Source of the DNA: Gordonia pseudamarae
Lineage (GTDB): Bacteria; Actinomycetota; Actinomycetes; Mycobacteriales; Mycobacteriaceae
Reading direction: 5' to 3'
DNA length: 64,000 bases
Assembly (NCBI RefSeq): GCF_025273675.1
Contig: NZ_CP045809.1
Coordinates: 3,534,001-3,598,000, forward strand
Positions 1 to 8,603 of the stretch are shown one piece after another. The translations under genes were made by a program, and so were the position numbers. A model generated the notes under the pieces. It searched no databases. It was not told the DNA's origin and saw only the letters and a list, made by a program, of their open reading frames with translations. Each line of letters opens with the position of its first letter. Position 1 is the first letter of the stretch.

Positions 1-946
1 GCGTCGCACCCGACAGTTGCACGAGCGCGGCCACCAGTGTCATCGGGGCGCCCTCCTCGGCCCTGATCCGCTCGACCACGACCAGATAATGTTCGCGCGC
101 ACCCAGCGGGTCACGCCGGTGCACACCGAAACCCAGAGCCTTCAACGATTCCGACCGATGGTGCGGCTCAAGGAAATCAGCGTGTTCCTTCGCCGATTCG
201 GCGTATTCGCCGAACAGTTCGGCGGCACGCTCCACATCTTTGCGGCCCATGGCGATGTAGCCGCGCACATGTGCCAGCGCGGCCCCGGACTGCACGTCGT
301 CCACAACCGCCTCAGCCCGGTCCGCCACCCGAGAGGCCTCGTCGTAGTCACCGATCGCGGCATGTGCCTGAGCCAGATTGACCAGCGCGACCCCGAGCGC
401 GGCCGGATTGTGCGCCGCGCACTCATCGACGGCCTCGGTGGCATAACGCAGTGCCCGCGACCATTGTTCACGTTCGGAGGCAATGGCCGCGACAGTGCAC
501 AGGGTGGCCGCCCGATGGCGGCCAGCGTTGCCGGTGCGCGAAGCCAGATCCAATGCGACGACGCACTCGGCGTCGGCGCCGTCGATGTCGCCGATCGCCT
601 GCAACGCCTGACTGCGGTTGAGCCGCACACCCCATTCCTGCTCGTCGAGTCTGCGCTGGTCGGCCTCGGCGACATCGACGACACGCGCGGCACCGATCAG
701 TTCCAGGCAGCGGTCCAAATGTCCGAGCGCCCCGCTCACATCGCCGGCATTCAGGCTGATCACGTGATCGATGTTGGCCACCCGGAGTCGGGCGTCGATC
801 CGCGAGCGGGGGTCGGTGATGGTCGTTGCGACGGTCCGCGCCTGTTCCAGGGTCGCCGACCACTGCGGGTCGCCGGCCTGCAACTGTCCGGCCAGGATCT
901 CCACCAGCCGGCGCACCCGCACGGCCTCGTCATCGAGTTCGACCAT
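1..946 (-). CDS. TPR-like helical repeat protein, C-terminus beyond window
   Basis: The minus strand is open from the window edge up to an ATG at 946 (MVELDDEAVR...), about 315 codons visible. The product is rich in Ala, Leu, Glu and Arg with alternating short helices and TPR-like spacing, for example LNRSQALQAIGDIDGAD, YATEAVDECA and LAHVRGYIAMGRKDVERA. It is probably a cytoplasmic scaffold or the sensing half of a larger protein whose remainder lies outside the window. An in-frame GTG at 985 is an alternative start and would leave about 20 bp to the divergent gene at 1007. No catalytic motif is visible. The large plus-strand reading frame opposite it is a shadow. The TPR assignment rests on helical periodicity only. 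Confidence 0.7.
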   Translation of the reverse strand, partial: MVELDDEAVRVRRLVEILAGQLQAGDPQWSATLEQARTVATTITDPRSRIDARLRVANIDHVISLNAGDVSGALGHLDRCLELIGAARVVDVAEADQRRLDEQEWGVRLNRSQALQAIGDIDGADAECVVALDLASRTGNAGRHRAATLCTVAAIASEREQWSRALRYATEAVDECAAHNPAALGVALVNLAQAHAAIGDYDEASRVADRAEAVVDDVQSGAALAHVRGYIAMGRKDVERAAELFGEYAESAKEHADFLEPHHRSESLKALGFGVHRRDPLGAREHYLVVVERIRAEEGAPMTLVAALVQLSGAT

Positions 947-1006
947 GGGTTCACGGTAGATTCTGCGGGACAGTTGTGCACGCACCGCAGCAGAAGGCCG
1001 ATACCC

Positions 1007-2344
1007 GTGACCGCTCCCCGTCCGCGCACCGCGGTGATCGACGAGGCATGGCGCACGGCCGTCGCCGACACCGTCATCGGGACCGGCACCGATCCACTGT
1101 CGGTGATGACGGGCCGGGACGGCGGACCGCTCGCGCGCACGGTGAAGTGCCTCCTCGACCCGCTGGTGCTGCGGATTCGTGCGAATCCGGCGCTGGGCAG
1201 GCCACTGCTCGAGGCCGACAGCCAGGGCGAGGTGGCCGTGCTGATCGCCGAGGCCACACCGCGTATCGCCGATGCCGCGCGCTGGTTCGCCGAGCTCAAG
1301 GCATGCCGCCGAGCGGCCGGGATCACCGGTGGCAACATCCAGGAGCAGTACTTTCCGCGTGCGTTCGAGCTCGCGGTCGCCTTCGGTCCGCCGGGTCCCG
1401 ACGCCCGGGCCGTCGCCGCGGAGATGATCGACGACATCCACCGCCCCGGCGAAGGCCGATCGGTCGACGATCTCGCCGCCCACCTCGACCGTCAGCACGC
1501 CGACCTCGACGCCCAGCTGGACCGGGTGTGGGCCGCCGCGCCCACCGGGGACCAGGCCCCACCCGCAGGGACCGAGACGGCAGCCCTGCTGGACGCGTTG
1601 CTGAACGGTTCGGCGACCACCGCCGAGCGTGACGCGCACTGGGATCGGCTGGCCGGGTCAGGGCTCGCGGCCCGGATCGGACTCGCCGTCTTCACGCCGG
1701 GGTCGACGATCGCCGACCTGCTCGATTCCTGCGGGGTGACGATCGTCGAAGTCGTTGACGTGCCGACGCTCTCGGCACAATCACCACCCACGAGGCCGTC
1801 GCTGCGGGGCTCGGGTGAGGAGCGTCCGCTGGACAGATCGATCGCATCCCGGGTGAGCACCACCCTGCGCCGGTCCCGCGACCGCGGCGACCTGCCCGCC
1901 ATCGGCGAACTTGTCGACGACGAGATCGTGCGCTCACGGGCCCCGTGGGCGCTGGATGGAGCGGTGTGGCAGGCGGCGATGCTGGTGGGTGTCGTGGTCG
2001 CGGCGCAACTGCGCCCGCTGGCCCCGCAGTCGTGCGTGCATGCCTTCGCCGACACAATGTCCCGGCGGCTGGCGACGCAGGCGCATATCGCCTACACCCG
2101 TCGGTATCTGCTGTCGCAGCCGCCGGCCTGCGCAGGTCTCGCCGACGACCTGGCGGTGTTCTGGCGACCGTATATGAACCGGCTATGGGTCCGCCTGCAC
2201 GGCCGGTCGGTGACCGAATCACACGTGGGTACAGCTGAATTCGATTCGGTCGCACTGCTGGATCTGCTGGAGGGAATCGCCCGATCGGTCAGCTACGATC
2301 AGCGTTCACGTATCCGTTCGGCCATCGAGAGGACGGGCCGATGA
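1007..2344 (+). CDS. Conserved-looking protein of unknown function (445 aa)
   Basis: I do not recognise this protein. The GTG at 1007 is chosen because an AGAAGG ribosome-binding sequence precedes it by 9 nt and because the frame upstream only shadows the divergent TPR gene. The product (VTAPRPRTAVIDEAW...) is soluble and mostly helical, with no signal peptide or transmembrane segment. A hydrophobic helix (about WQAAMLVGVVVAAQL) sits in the C-terminal third and is too short and isolated to make a membrane protein. The stop overlaps the ATG of the next gene (ATGA at 2341-2344), so the two are translationally coupled and probably act together. Confidence 0.75.
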   Translation: MTAPRPRTAVIDEAWRTAVADTVIGTGTDPLSVMTGRDGGPLARTVKCLLDPLVLRIRANPALGRPLLEADSQGEVAVLIAEATPRIADAARWFAELKACRRAAGITGGNIQEQYFPRAFELAVAFGPPGPDARAVAAEMIDDIHRPGEGRSVDDLAAHLDRQHADLDAQLDRVWAAAPTGDQAPPAGTETAALLDALLNGSATTAERDAHWDRLAGSGLAARIGLAVFTPGSTIADLLDSCGVTIVEVVDVPTLSAQSPPTRPSLRGSGEERPLDRSIASRVSTTLRRSRDRGDLPAIGELVDDEIVRSRAPWALDGAVWQAAMLVGVVVAAQLRPLAPQSCVHAFADTMSRRLATQAHIAYTRRYLLSQPPACAGLADDLAVFWRPYMNRLWVRLHGRSVTESHVGTAEFDSVALLDLLEGIARSVSYDQRSRIRSAIERTGR

Positions 2345-3384
2345 GGATCTCCTCCGCCCCCGCGGCGCCGGCGACGCCCTGGTCGGCGCTCGTTCTGGAG
2401 GTGGCCGGAGGCACGTTCACCTGGGACCTGCACCAACCTCGCGACGCCGCCCCGCATCTGCAGCTGTGGGCAGCCGGCGACGCCGACTGGTTGTGGCGGA
2501 TCGTCGGCGAATCGGCGCACGTGGACACGCTGACGGCGCCGGCCACCCGCCGCGACACCGACGTCGAGGTGACCGGTCCCCGCGAACTCGCCCTGCTGCA
2601 CCGGCTGGCGTGGGGTCACTGGCTGCGCCGCTGGTGGCCGACGAGCATCAGGGACGGCATCGACCCCCTGCCCGCCGTGGTGCTCGACGCGGAGGTAGCC
2701 GTCCTCACCACCGATTGCGAGATGTACTTCGACGGCACCGCTTTCGACGGTGACCCGCGCGCGGCGCTCGGCGGGCACAGTGACGCCGACATCGCGGCAC
2801 TGGCGCGACATCCCCGGCCGGACGTGCGCAACCTGCATCGGCTACTACTCGACCTGGACGCCGAAGAACCGGAACCGATGTCGATCCCGTCCGGCAATGC
2901 CGACGACTATGCCCTGGCCGCCGGCCCGGGCAGGTCCGCCGGACCGGGTACGGGCATAGCCCACGGACGGGCGTCACTGCCGTGGGAGTCGGTGCCGGCG
3001 CACACCTTCGACGCCGCCGAGAACACGATCAGCTGGTCGGTGGACGCCGCGCCCGAGGTGGTCGCCCAGATCCGGATCGAGCTGCTGCCCGGCCGGACGG
3101 CCGAACCGGTACAGGTGGCGGTGTCGCTGCCCGAACCCGAACTCCACGCGCGCGCGACACTGGATCCGACCGGAACCATCCCGATCCCGTTGCCGCTCAA
3201 CGCAGCACAGGCATGGCGTACGGACTGGTCGGCGCTGGTTGTTGCGGTGGGCGGAGTCGACGCCCGCGATTCGCGCACCTCACGCGAGCGGGTACGCGCA
3301 CTGGTGCGCGAGCGCATCGACGGCAACGGTGAACCGGCCGGCCTGTTCGTCGCCGAACAGATCGTCGCCGACAACTCGTACTGA
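2341..3384 (+). CDS. Conserved-looking protein of unknown function (347 aa)
   Basis: The ATG overlaps the previous stop by 4 nt, indicating coupled translation. I do not recognise the family. The first 185 residues look globular and acidic with many Trp (DADWLWRIVGES, WGHWLRRWWPTS). After a Gly/Ala/Pro linker near residues 195-215, the C-terminal half looks like a beta-rich domain (ENTISWSVDAAPEVVAQIRI, EPVQVAVSLPEPE). No signal peptide or membrane segment is seen. Its only context is the preceding unknown gene and the divergent TPR protein, so the three may form one uncharacterised unit. Confidence 0.75.
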   Translation: MRISSAPAAPATPWSALVLEVAGGTFTWDLHQPRDAAPHLQLWAAGDADWLWRIVGESAHVDTLTAPATRRDTDVEVTGPRELALLHRLAWGHWLRRWWPTSIRDGIDPLPAVVLDAEVAVLTTDCEMYFDGTAFDGDPRAALGGHSDADIAALARHPRPDVRNLHRLLLDLDAEEPEPMSIPSGNADDYALAAGPGRSAGPGTGIAHGRASLPWESVPAHTFDAAENTISWSVDAAPEVVAQIRIELLPGRTAEPVQVAVSLPEPELHARATLDPTGTIPIPLPLNAAQAWRTDWSALVVAVGGVDARDSRTSRERVRALVRERIDGNGEPAGLFVAEQIVADNSY

Positions 3385-3575
3385 GGCGCCCGCGAACCCA
3401 CCCGGGGTGAACACCGGCGATCCGGGACCGCAATACCGTCACGACCGGCAGTGAGGGGCCTTGACCGGCAGGGATCAGGGGCATACTGTCTGCCATACAA
3501 ACCTGTGCGTCATACATGCATACCGGCGCAGGGAGCCGGGCGGGTGCGGGCGGCACGCCGAGGAGAAGGTGATCG

Positions 3576-5258
3576 ATGACCGCCACCAGTCCCGTCACAC
3601 ATCCGCGACCCCACCCTACGCACGAGGTGTTCAACCAACCGGAACCGCGTGTAAACGTCAACGAGTACGACCTGAATCCTGTTCTTGCCGAGGCGGTTAC
3701 CCGTCACGACGCAGGCTGGGCCGACGACGAACTGCGGCAGGTAGGCGCCCTGGTCGGCTCCGCCCGGTTCCAGCAGGACGCGGCGCTCGCGAACATCCAC
3801 ACGCCCGAATTGCGCGCCTTCGACCGGTGGGGACACCGGATCGATGATGTCGACTACCATCCGGCGTATCACCGGATCATCTCCGCCGCGGTCGCCCACG
3901 GCGCGCACACCCGCTGCTGGGACGATCCGCGGCCCGGTTCACATGTGGCGCGGGCCGCGATCTTCCTGCTGTTCGGCCAGATCGAACCCGGTCACGCCTG
4001 CCCGGTGTCGATGACCCATGCGGTGATCCCGTCGCTGGAGCTGCAGCCGGACGTGGCCGCGTTGTGGGTACCGAAAGCGCTCTCGCGCAGCTATTCCCCC
4101 GACCTGAGCGCCGACAAGCAATCGGCGATCTTCGGAATGTCGATGACGGAGAAGCAGGGCGGGTCCGATGTTCGCGCCAACACCACCGTCGCCCGGCCGG
4201 TGGGCGCCGGTGGCCCGGGGGCCGAGTATCTGCTGACCGGTCACAAATGGTTCTGCTCGGCACCCATGTCGGATGCGTTCCTGGTCCTGGCCCAGGCGGA
4301 AGGTCCTGGCGGCGAAGGACTCTCCTGCTTCCTGCTGCCCCGGGTACTGCCCGACGGCACCCGCAATGTGTTCCGCATCCAGCGGTTGAAGGACAAGCTG
4401 GGCAACAAGTCGAACGCATCGAGCGAGATCGAACTCGACGGTACCGTCGCGGTGATGATCGGCGAGCCCGGTCGCGGGGTGCGCACCATCATCGAGATGG
4501 TCTCCCAGACCCGCCTCGACTGTGTGCTCGGCAGCACCGCCGGCATGCGCCAGTCGGTGGCCGAGGCGCTGTGGCATACCCGCCACCGCACCGCATTCGG
4601 CGCCATGCTCGCCGATCAGCCGGCGATGACCGCGGTGCTCGCCGATCTGGCACTCGAATCGGAGGCCGCGACCGTCACCGCCATGCGGCTGGCCCGCGCC
4701 CACGACGAGGACGCCGGTGATGCCGAACGCGCCTTCCGCCGGCTGGCCACCGCCGTCGCCAAGTACTGGATCTGCAAGCGCGGACCGCATCACTCCTACG
4801 AGGCACTGGAATGCCTGGGCGGTAACGGATACACCGAGGCCTTCCCGCTGGCGATGCGCTACCGCGAGCAGCCGGTGATGGCGGTGTGGGAGGGTTCGGG
4901 CAATGTGATCGCCCTCGATGTGCTGCGCGCCATGACCCGCGAACCGGAGTCGGTGGCCGCCTTCGACACCGAGGTCAACCTCGCGCGCGGCACACACCCC
5001 GTTCTCGACGGCCACCTGGATCGGCTACGCCGCGAGCTCACCGAACTGGCCGGACTCGATGCCGCCGCGGCGCAACGCCGCGCCCGACGGACCGTCGAGT
5101 CGATGGCGCTGGCGCTGGAGGCCTCACTGCTGGTGCGGTTCTCCCCCACCGCGGTGTCCGAGGCATTCATCGCCGCCCGGCTCGGCGACGACCGTGGCTT
5201 CGAATACGGCACGCTGCCGGTGGGTACCGACCTGCAGACCATCCTCGCCCGCCACTGA
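3576..5258 (+). CDS. aidB: AidB-like acyl-CoA dehydrogenase
   Basis: This is an FAD flavoprotein of the acyl-CoA dehydrogenase superfamily, AidB branch (560 aa against about 541 in E. coli). In E. coli AidB belongs to the adaptive response to alkylation damage and binds DNA; its true substrate is unsettled. The sequence shows the AidB-type N-terminus HEVFNQPEPRVNVNEYDL (residues 16-33), FGMSMTEKQGGSDV (about 186-199), LKDKLGNKSNASSEIE (about 270-286), CLGGNGYTEAFPL and AVWEGSGNVIALDVLR near 430-445. The C-terminal domain is Arg-rich (AQRRARRTVES), as expected of the DNA-binding part of AidB. It appears to be monocistronic; no ada or alkA gene lies nearby. The 191 bp before it presumably hold its promoter. 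Confidence 0.92.
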   Translation: MTATSPVTHPRPHPTHEVFNQPEPRVNVNEYDLNPVLAEAVTRHDAGWADDELRQVGALVGSARFQQDAALANIHTPELRAFDRWGHRIDDVDYHPAYHRIISAAVAHGAHTRCWDDPRPGSHVARAAIFLLFGQIEPGHACPVSMTHAVIPSLELQPDVAALWVPKALSRSYSPDLSADKQSAIFGMSMTEKQGGSDVRANTTVARPVGAGGPGAEYLLTGHKWFCSAPMSDAFLVLAQAEGPGGEGLSCFLLPRVLPDGTRNVFRIQRLKDKLGNKSNASSEIELDGTVAVMIGEPGRGVRTIIEMVSQTRLDCVLGSTAGMRQSVAEALWHTRHRTAFGAMLADQPAMTAVLADLALESEAATVTAMRLARAHDEDAGDAERAFRRLATAVAKYWICKRGPHHSYEALECLGGNGYTEAFPLAMRYREQPVMAVWEGSGNVIALDVLRAMTREPESVAAFDTEVNLARGTHPVLDGHLDRLRRELTELAGLDAAAAQRRARRTVESMALALEASLLVRFSPTAVSEAFIAARLGDDRGFEYGTLPVGTDLQTILARH

Positions 5259-5261
5259 CGG

Positions 5262-5392
5262 CCACCGCCCGCGCGGCGATCTCGAGCACCCTGTCGAGAT
5301 CGTCGACGGAAATGGCCACGCGATGCATGCCGGTCTCGTTGGGCAGCGTCGGAGGCGTCTCGATCGCCGCCGGATAGATGTACTCCTCGACA
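5262..5392 (-). pseudogene. Remnant of a VOC (glyoxalase-fold) gene
   Basis: Reading the minus strand, this stretch encodes VEEYIYPAAIETPPTLPN followed by ETGMHRVAISVDDLDRVL, a typical central segment of a VOC-superfamily protein (one metal-ligand His, then a conserved strand-helix). There is no start, no N-terminal half and no end: the frame runs into the aidB 3' end on one side and into the TetR operators on the other. It looks like what is left of an older gene after the catabolic block at 5394-9329 was placed here. Similarity is judged by eye. Confidence 0.6.
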
Positions 5393-5393
5393 A

Positions 5394-5408
5394 ATCCACG
5401 CCGTGGAT
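5394..5408. promoter_or_regulatory. Operator 1 (palindrome) upstream of catabolic operon
   Basis: ATCCACGCCGTGGAT is a perfect inverted repeat with 7-bp arms around one central base. The same core (CCAC...GTGG) recurs at 5431-5449 and over the start of the TetR gene at 9311-9329. It is most simply an operator of that TetR protein. Its centre (5401) is 39 bp from the centre of operator 2, close to four helical turns, which suits cooperative binding of two dimers. Confidence 0.75.
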
Positions 5409-5430
5409 ATATTGTCGACGGCGCAACAAA

Positions 5431-5449
5431 TAACCCACGTCGTGGATTA
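5431..5449. promoter_or_regulatory. Operator 2 (palindrome) upstream of catabolic operon
   Basis: TAACCCACGTCGTGGATTA has arms CCACG and CGTGG about a central T, extended by TAA/TTA after one mismatched pair. It lies about 140 bp upstream of the GTG at 5588 and pairs with operator 1. Both resemble the site at the TetR gene (9311-9329). Confidence 0.75.
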
Positions 5450-5587
5450 ATCAAGGAGTCACGACGGGGTTTCCACTGGCTGATGTCGCTGACTTGCCGT
5501 ACCCCGACCTTCATTCACGGTTCGATCAGCCACACCGCCCGGCCTCACCCCGGTCAACAGCCCCGAACGCATCAAGGAGGCCCCTCC

Positions 5588-6151
5588 GTGACCGACCGAT
5601 TCACTCTTCCTTCGGAAGATGTTCTCCGCGCCCGCGAGAAGCTCGTCCTGGACCACTTCCATGACGAGGTGATACAGGATTGGGACGCGACCCTCTCGAC
5701 GTTCCCGCATCCGCACTACGAGTTGATCGCTCAGATGATCGTGCACGACGGTGATCAGGAAGTGCGTGACTACTACAACGACACTCGCGCGGCCTTCCCG
5801 GACCAGGACCACGAAATCATCGCCTTCCGGCACAGCCATGACGCTGTCATCGTCGAGTTCTGGCTCTTGGGCACGCACAAGGGGTATCTGGGCAAGATCC
5901 CGCCGACCGGCAGCAAGCACCGGACCCGCATGACCGCGTACTTCGTGTTCGACGAGGACGAGCACCTGATCATCGAGCGCATCTACTTCGACCAGCTCAC
6001 CATCCTCAAGCAGCTCATCGGCGGCCTGGACAAGTCCAGCCCGAAAGACCTCGCCACACTCGCCGGTGTGCTCAAGGGCGCGCTTGCCATGGCCGGCTCC
6101 CAGCCCGACCCCAGGCTGATGACCACGACTCCGCCCGACTTCACCGACTGA
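5588..6151 (+). CDS. SnoaL-like (NTF2-fold) protein, ester-cyclase type
   Basis: The GTG at 5588 has a strong ribosome-binding site (AAGGAGG at 5574-5580, 7-nt spacing); the open frame upstream runs through the operators and is not coding. The 187-residue product has the SnoaL-like signature VEFWLLGTHKG...IPPTG, followed by strands MTAYFVFDED and IIERIYFD, typical of the NTF2/SnoaL cone fold. Members are small polyketide cyclases, hydroxylases or isomerases acting on ring or lactone compounds. It is the first gene of a three-gene operon with the reductase-VOC fusion and the MBL hydrolase, so it probably takes part in breaking down a cyclic compound. The substrate cannot be read from the sequence. 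Confidence 0.82.
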   Translation: MTDRFTLPSEDVLRAREKLVLDHFHDEVIQDWDATLSTFPHPHYELIAQMIVHDGDQEVRDYYNDTRAAFPDQDHEIIAFRHSHDAVIVEFWLLGTHKGYLGKIPPTGSKHRTRMTAYFVFDEDEHLIIERIYFDQLTILKQLIGGLDKSSPKDLATLAGVLKGALAMAGSQPDPRLMTTTPPDFTD

Positions 6152-6174
6152 CCCCACTGTGGAAGGAACCGAAG

Positions 6175-7788
6175 ATGACCACCACGAGAACTGACACCAT
6201 GCGCGCACTGATCGGCGGCAAGGGCGACGATTGGACCCTTGAACAGGTCGATCTGCCCGAGCAGCTGGGCGCCTTGCGTATTCAGGTGCACGCCGCAGGC
6301 CTCAACCGTGCCGACCTGTACGCCCTGGAAGGCTCATACACCGCCAACTCCCAGGAGGACGGCCCGTTCACCGCGGGCATGGAGATCGCCGGCATCGTCG
6401 AACGCAGCAGCCCCCTCGCCCCGCACTTGCCGGCCGGCACCCGGGTCATGGGCATCACCACCGGAGGATTCGCCGACTACGCGCTGGGCCACCCCCGACT
6501 AATGGTGCCTATCCCCGACGGCCTCTCCTTCGAGGAAGCCGCCACTGTGCCGGTGGGCCTGATCACCGAGCATGACGCCCTCGTCACCCAGGCCGGATTC
6601 GCCGCCGGAAACAGTGTCCTCGTCGTCGGCGGCACCAGCTCCATCGGCCTGATCGGCATCCAACTGGCCAAAGCCCTGGGCGCGGGCAAGGTCATCGCGA
6701 CGACCACCAGCCCCGACAAGCGCCAGGTCCTCCTCGACGCCGGCGCAGACGCCGCAGTCGACACCAGCAACGAAGACCTCATCGAGGCGGTCCTGGCCGC
6801 CACCGACGGCGCCGGCGCCGACATCACCCTCGACCACGTCGGCGGCACCCAGTTCGGGTCGCTGCCGAACGCCACCGCGATCGGTGGCCGCATCGTGAGC
6901 ATCGGGCGCCTGGCCGGACCGGCCACCAACCTCAACCTGGACACCGTCGCCTTCCGACGTCAAAAGCTGATCGGTACGACGTTCAGCATCCGGACCCGTA
7001 CCGAACTCGGCGAGGTCGTCGCCGCCCTGGCCGACCAGGCTCTGCCCGCAGTCGCCGAAGGCACGGTAACGGGCCGTCTCGACAGCGTGTACACACCGGA
7101 GGACGCCGCAAGAGCGGCGGAGAAGCTGCGCGCCAACGGCGCCACCGGCAAGATCGTCCTCTCCTTCGCCGAGGCCCATACCGGCGCCGCACCCGCGCCG
7201 GTACCGGTGGCCAACTTCTTCGGCTCCATCCGCCAGATCGGTTACGTCGTCAAGGACATCGAGGCGTCGATGGCGAGGTTCGTCCAGTCGGGTATCGGGC
7301 CCTGGTTCTACCTCAAGGACGTCAAGCCCGGCGACTTCACCTACCGCGGACAGCCGTCAGAGATGGCGATGGACGTGGCCGTGGCCAACAGCGGCGACAT
7401 CCAGATCGAGTTGATCACCCCCACCAACGACGCGCCCTCGATGTACAAGGACTTCCTCGACGCGGGGAACGAAGGAGTTCAGCACGTCGCATACTGGTCG
7501 GAGAACTACCAAGACCTCTACGACCGCGCCCTGGCCGCGGGATTCACCGTCGGGCAAGAGGGTCGTATCGGCGGCGACGACGGCCGCTTCGCCTACCTGG
7601 CCACCGAAACCCATCCCGGGACCGTCATCGAAATCAGCGACCTCGGCGGCACCAAAGCATTCGTCTTCGGTCTGATCAAGATGGCCGCCGAGGGCTGGGA
7701 CGGATCCAATCCCATCCAGGAGATCGATCCGGCGCTGATCGGCGGAGACCCCGAAGTAGCGGCCGCACTGCTCGCCGAGTTGGGATAG
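6175..7788 (+). CDS. Zinc-free quinone-oxidoreductase-type MDR fused to a VOC domain
   Basis: The 537-residue protein joins two families. Residues 1 to about 330 form a medium-chain reductase of the NADPH:quinone reductase type: GROES-like part (VHAAGLNRADLYALEGSY), then a Rossmann part (SVLVVGGTSSIGLIGIQLAKA, DITLDHVGG). The Cys/His zinc-site pattern of alcohol dehydrogenases is absent. From about residue 345 a VOC domain follows (IRQIGYVVKDIEASMARF, GVQHVAYWSENYQDL, GTVIEISDL), carrying His and Glu ligands typical of the fold. An AAGGAA site precedes the ATG, 23 bp after the SnoaL-like gene. Such a fusion suggests one protein that reduces a conjugated ketone or quinone and then isomerises or cleaves the product. 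Both halves are complete. Confidence 0.85.
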   Translation: MTTTRTDTMRALIGGKGDDWTLEQVDLPEQLGALRIQVHAAGLNRADLYALEGSYTANSQEDGPFTAGMEIAGIVERSSPLAPHLPAGTRVMGITTGGFADYALGHPRLMVPIPDGLSFEEAATVPVGLITEHDALVTQAGFAAGNSVLVVGGTSSIGLIGIQLAKALGAGKVIATTTSPDKRQVLLDAGADAAVDTSNEDLIEAVLAATDGAGADITLDHVGGTQFGSLPNATAIGGRIVSIGRLAGPATNLNLDTVAFRRQKLIGTTFSIRTRTELGEVVAALADQALPAVAEGTVTGRLDSVYTPEDAARAAEKLRANGATGKIVLSFAEAHTGAAPAPVPVANFFGSIRQIGYVVKDIEASMARFVQSGIGPWFYLKDVKPGDFTYRGQPSEMAMDVAVANSGDIQIELITPTNDAPSMYKDFLDAGNEGVQHVAYWSENYQDLYDRALAAGFTVGQEGRIGGDDGRFAYLATETHPGTVIEISDLGGTKAFVFGLIKMAAEGWDGSNPIQEIDPALIGGDPEVAAALLAELG

Positions 7789-7793
7789 GCACT

Positions 7794-8591
7794 ATGAAAG
7801 TCCATCACCTCAATTGCGGCACCATGCGCCCATGGGGCGTACCCAGCGGACTGGTCTGCCATGTCCTGCTTGTTGAAACCCCCTCGGGGCTGGCGTTGGT
7901 CGATACCGGCCTGGGCCTGGGCTACGGCCGCGCACCCGGAAAGCTGTTCGGGCCGTCCCGGTTCTACGTCCGCCCGGTCTTCGACGAGGCCGAAGCCGCG
8001 ATCAACCAGATCCGCGCACTCGGGTTCGATCCGCATGACGTACGCGACATCATCCTGACCCACTTCGACGCCGACCACGTCGGAGGACTCGCCGACTTTC
8101 CCTGGGCGCGAGTCCATCTCACCGGAGACGAAGCCACGGCAGCACTCGCCCCGCGGACGGTCACCGAGAAGGCACGCTACCTACCGGCCCAGCGCGACCA
8201 CCACCCCGACCTGGTTCGCCACCATCCCGAGGTCGGCGACCAATGGCACGGCTTCGCCACCGCCACCGAACTGACCGAGGTCGCCGACGGAGTCGTTCTG
8301 CTGGCCCTGCCGGGCCACAGTCGCGGTCACGCCGCAGTCGCGGTCGACGCCGGCGACGACCGCTGGATCCTGCACGCCGGCGACTCGTTCTACCACCACG
8401 GGCAGATCGACGGACACAGCAGAGCGCCGATCGCTCTCACCGGAATGGAGCGCGTCATCGCCTACGACTGGCCGAAAGTCCGCGACAACCACCACCGTTT
8501 GGCCGAACTGTGGGCATCGGGCGATCCTGGCCTGCAGATCGTCAACGCCCATGACCCGGCGCTCCTCCGAGCAGTGCGGAACACCGCATGA
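7794..8591 (+). CDS. MBL-fold metallo-hydrolase
   Basis: A 265-residue metallo-beta-lactamase-fold enzyme. The metal site is complete: THFDADHVGG (HxDxDH variant of HxHxDH, about residues 84-93), LPGHSRGH (about 166-173) and HAGDSFYHHG (bridging Asp). There is no signal peptide, so it is cytoplasmic. Family members include N-acyl-homoserine-lactone lactonases and other lactone or thioester hydrolases; lactonase is plausible given the SnoaL-like and VOC partners but not shown. It starts 5 bp after the fusion gene and ends 12 bp before the convergent TetR gene. Confidence 0.85.
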   Translation: MKVHHLNCGTMRPWGVPSGLVCHVLLVETPSGLALVDTGLGLGYGRAPGKLFGPSRFYVRPVFDEAEAAINQIRALGFDPHDVRDIILTHFDADHVGGLADFPWARVHLTGDEATAALAPRTVTEKARYLPAQRDHHPDLVRHHPEVGDQWHGFATATELTEVADGVVLLALPGHSRGHAAVAVDAGDDRWILHAGDSFYHHGQIDGHSRAPIALTGMERVIAYDWPKVRDNHHRLAELWASGDPGLQIVNAHDPALLRAVRNTA

Positions 8592-8603
8592 CGATCGCTC
8601 TGC

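Noticed and set aside
17..1006. Long plus-strand open frame in front of the 1007 gene
   Set aside because: It is antisense to the TPR-like minus-strand gene, whose protein looks far more natural; the plus frame is Arg/His-rich without a recognisable fold.
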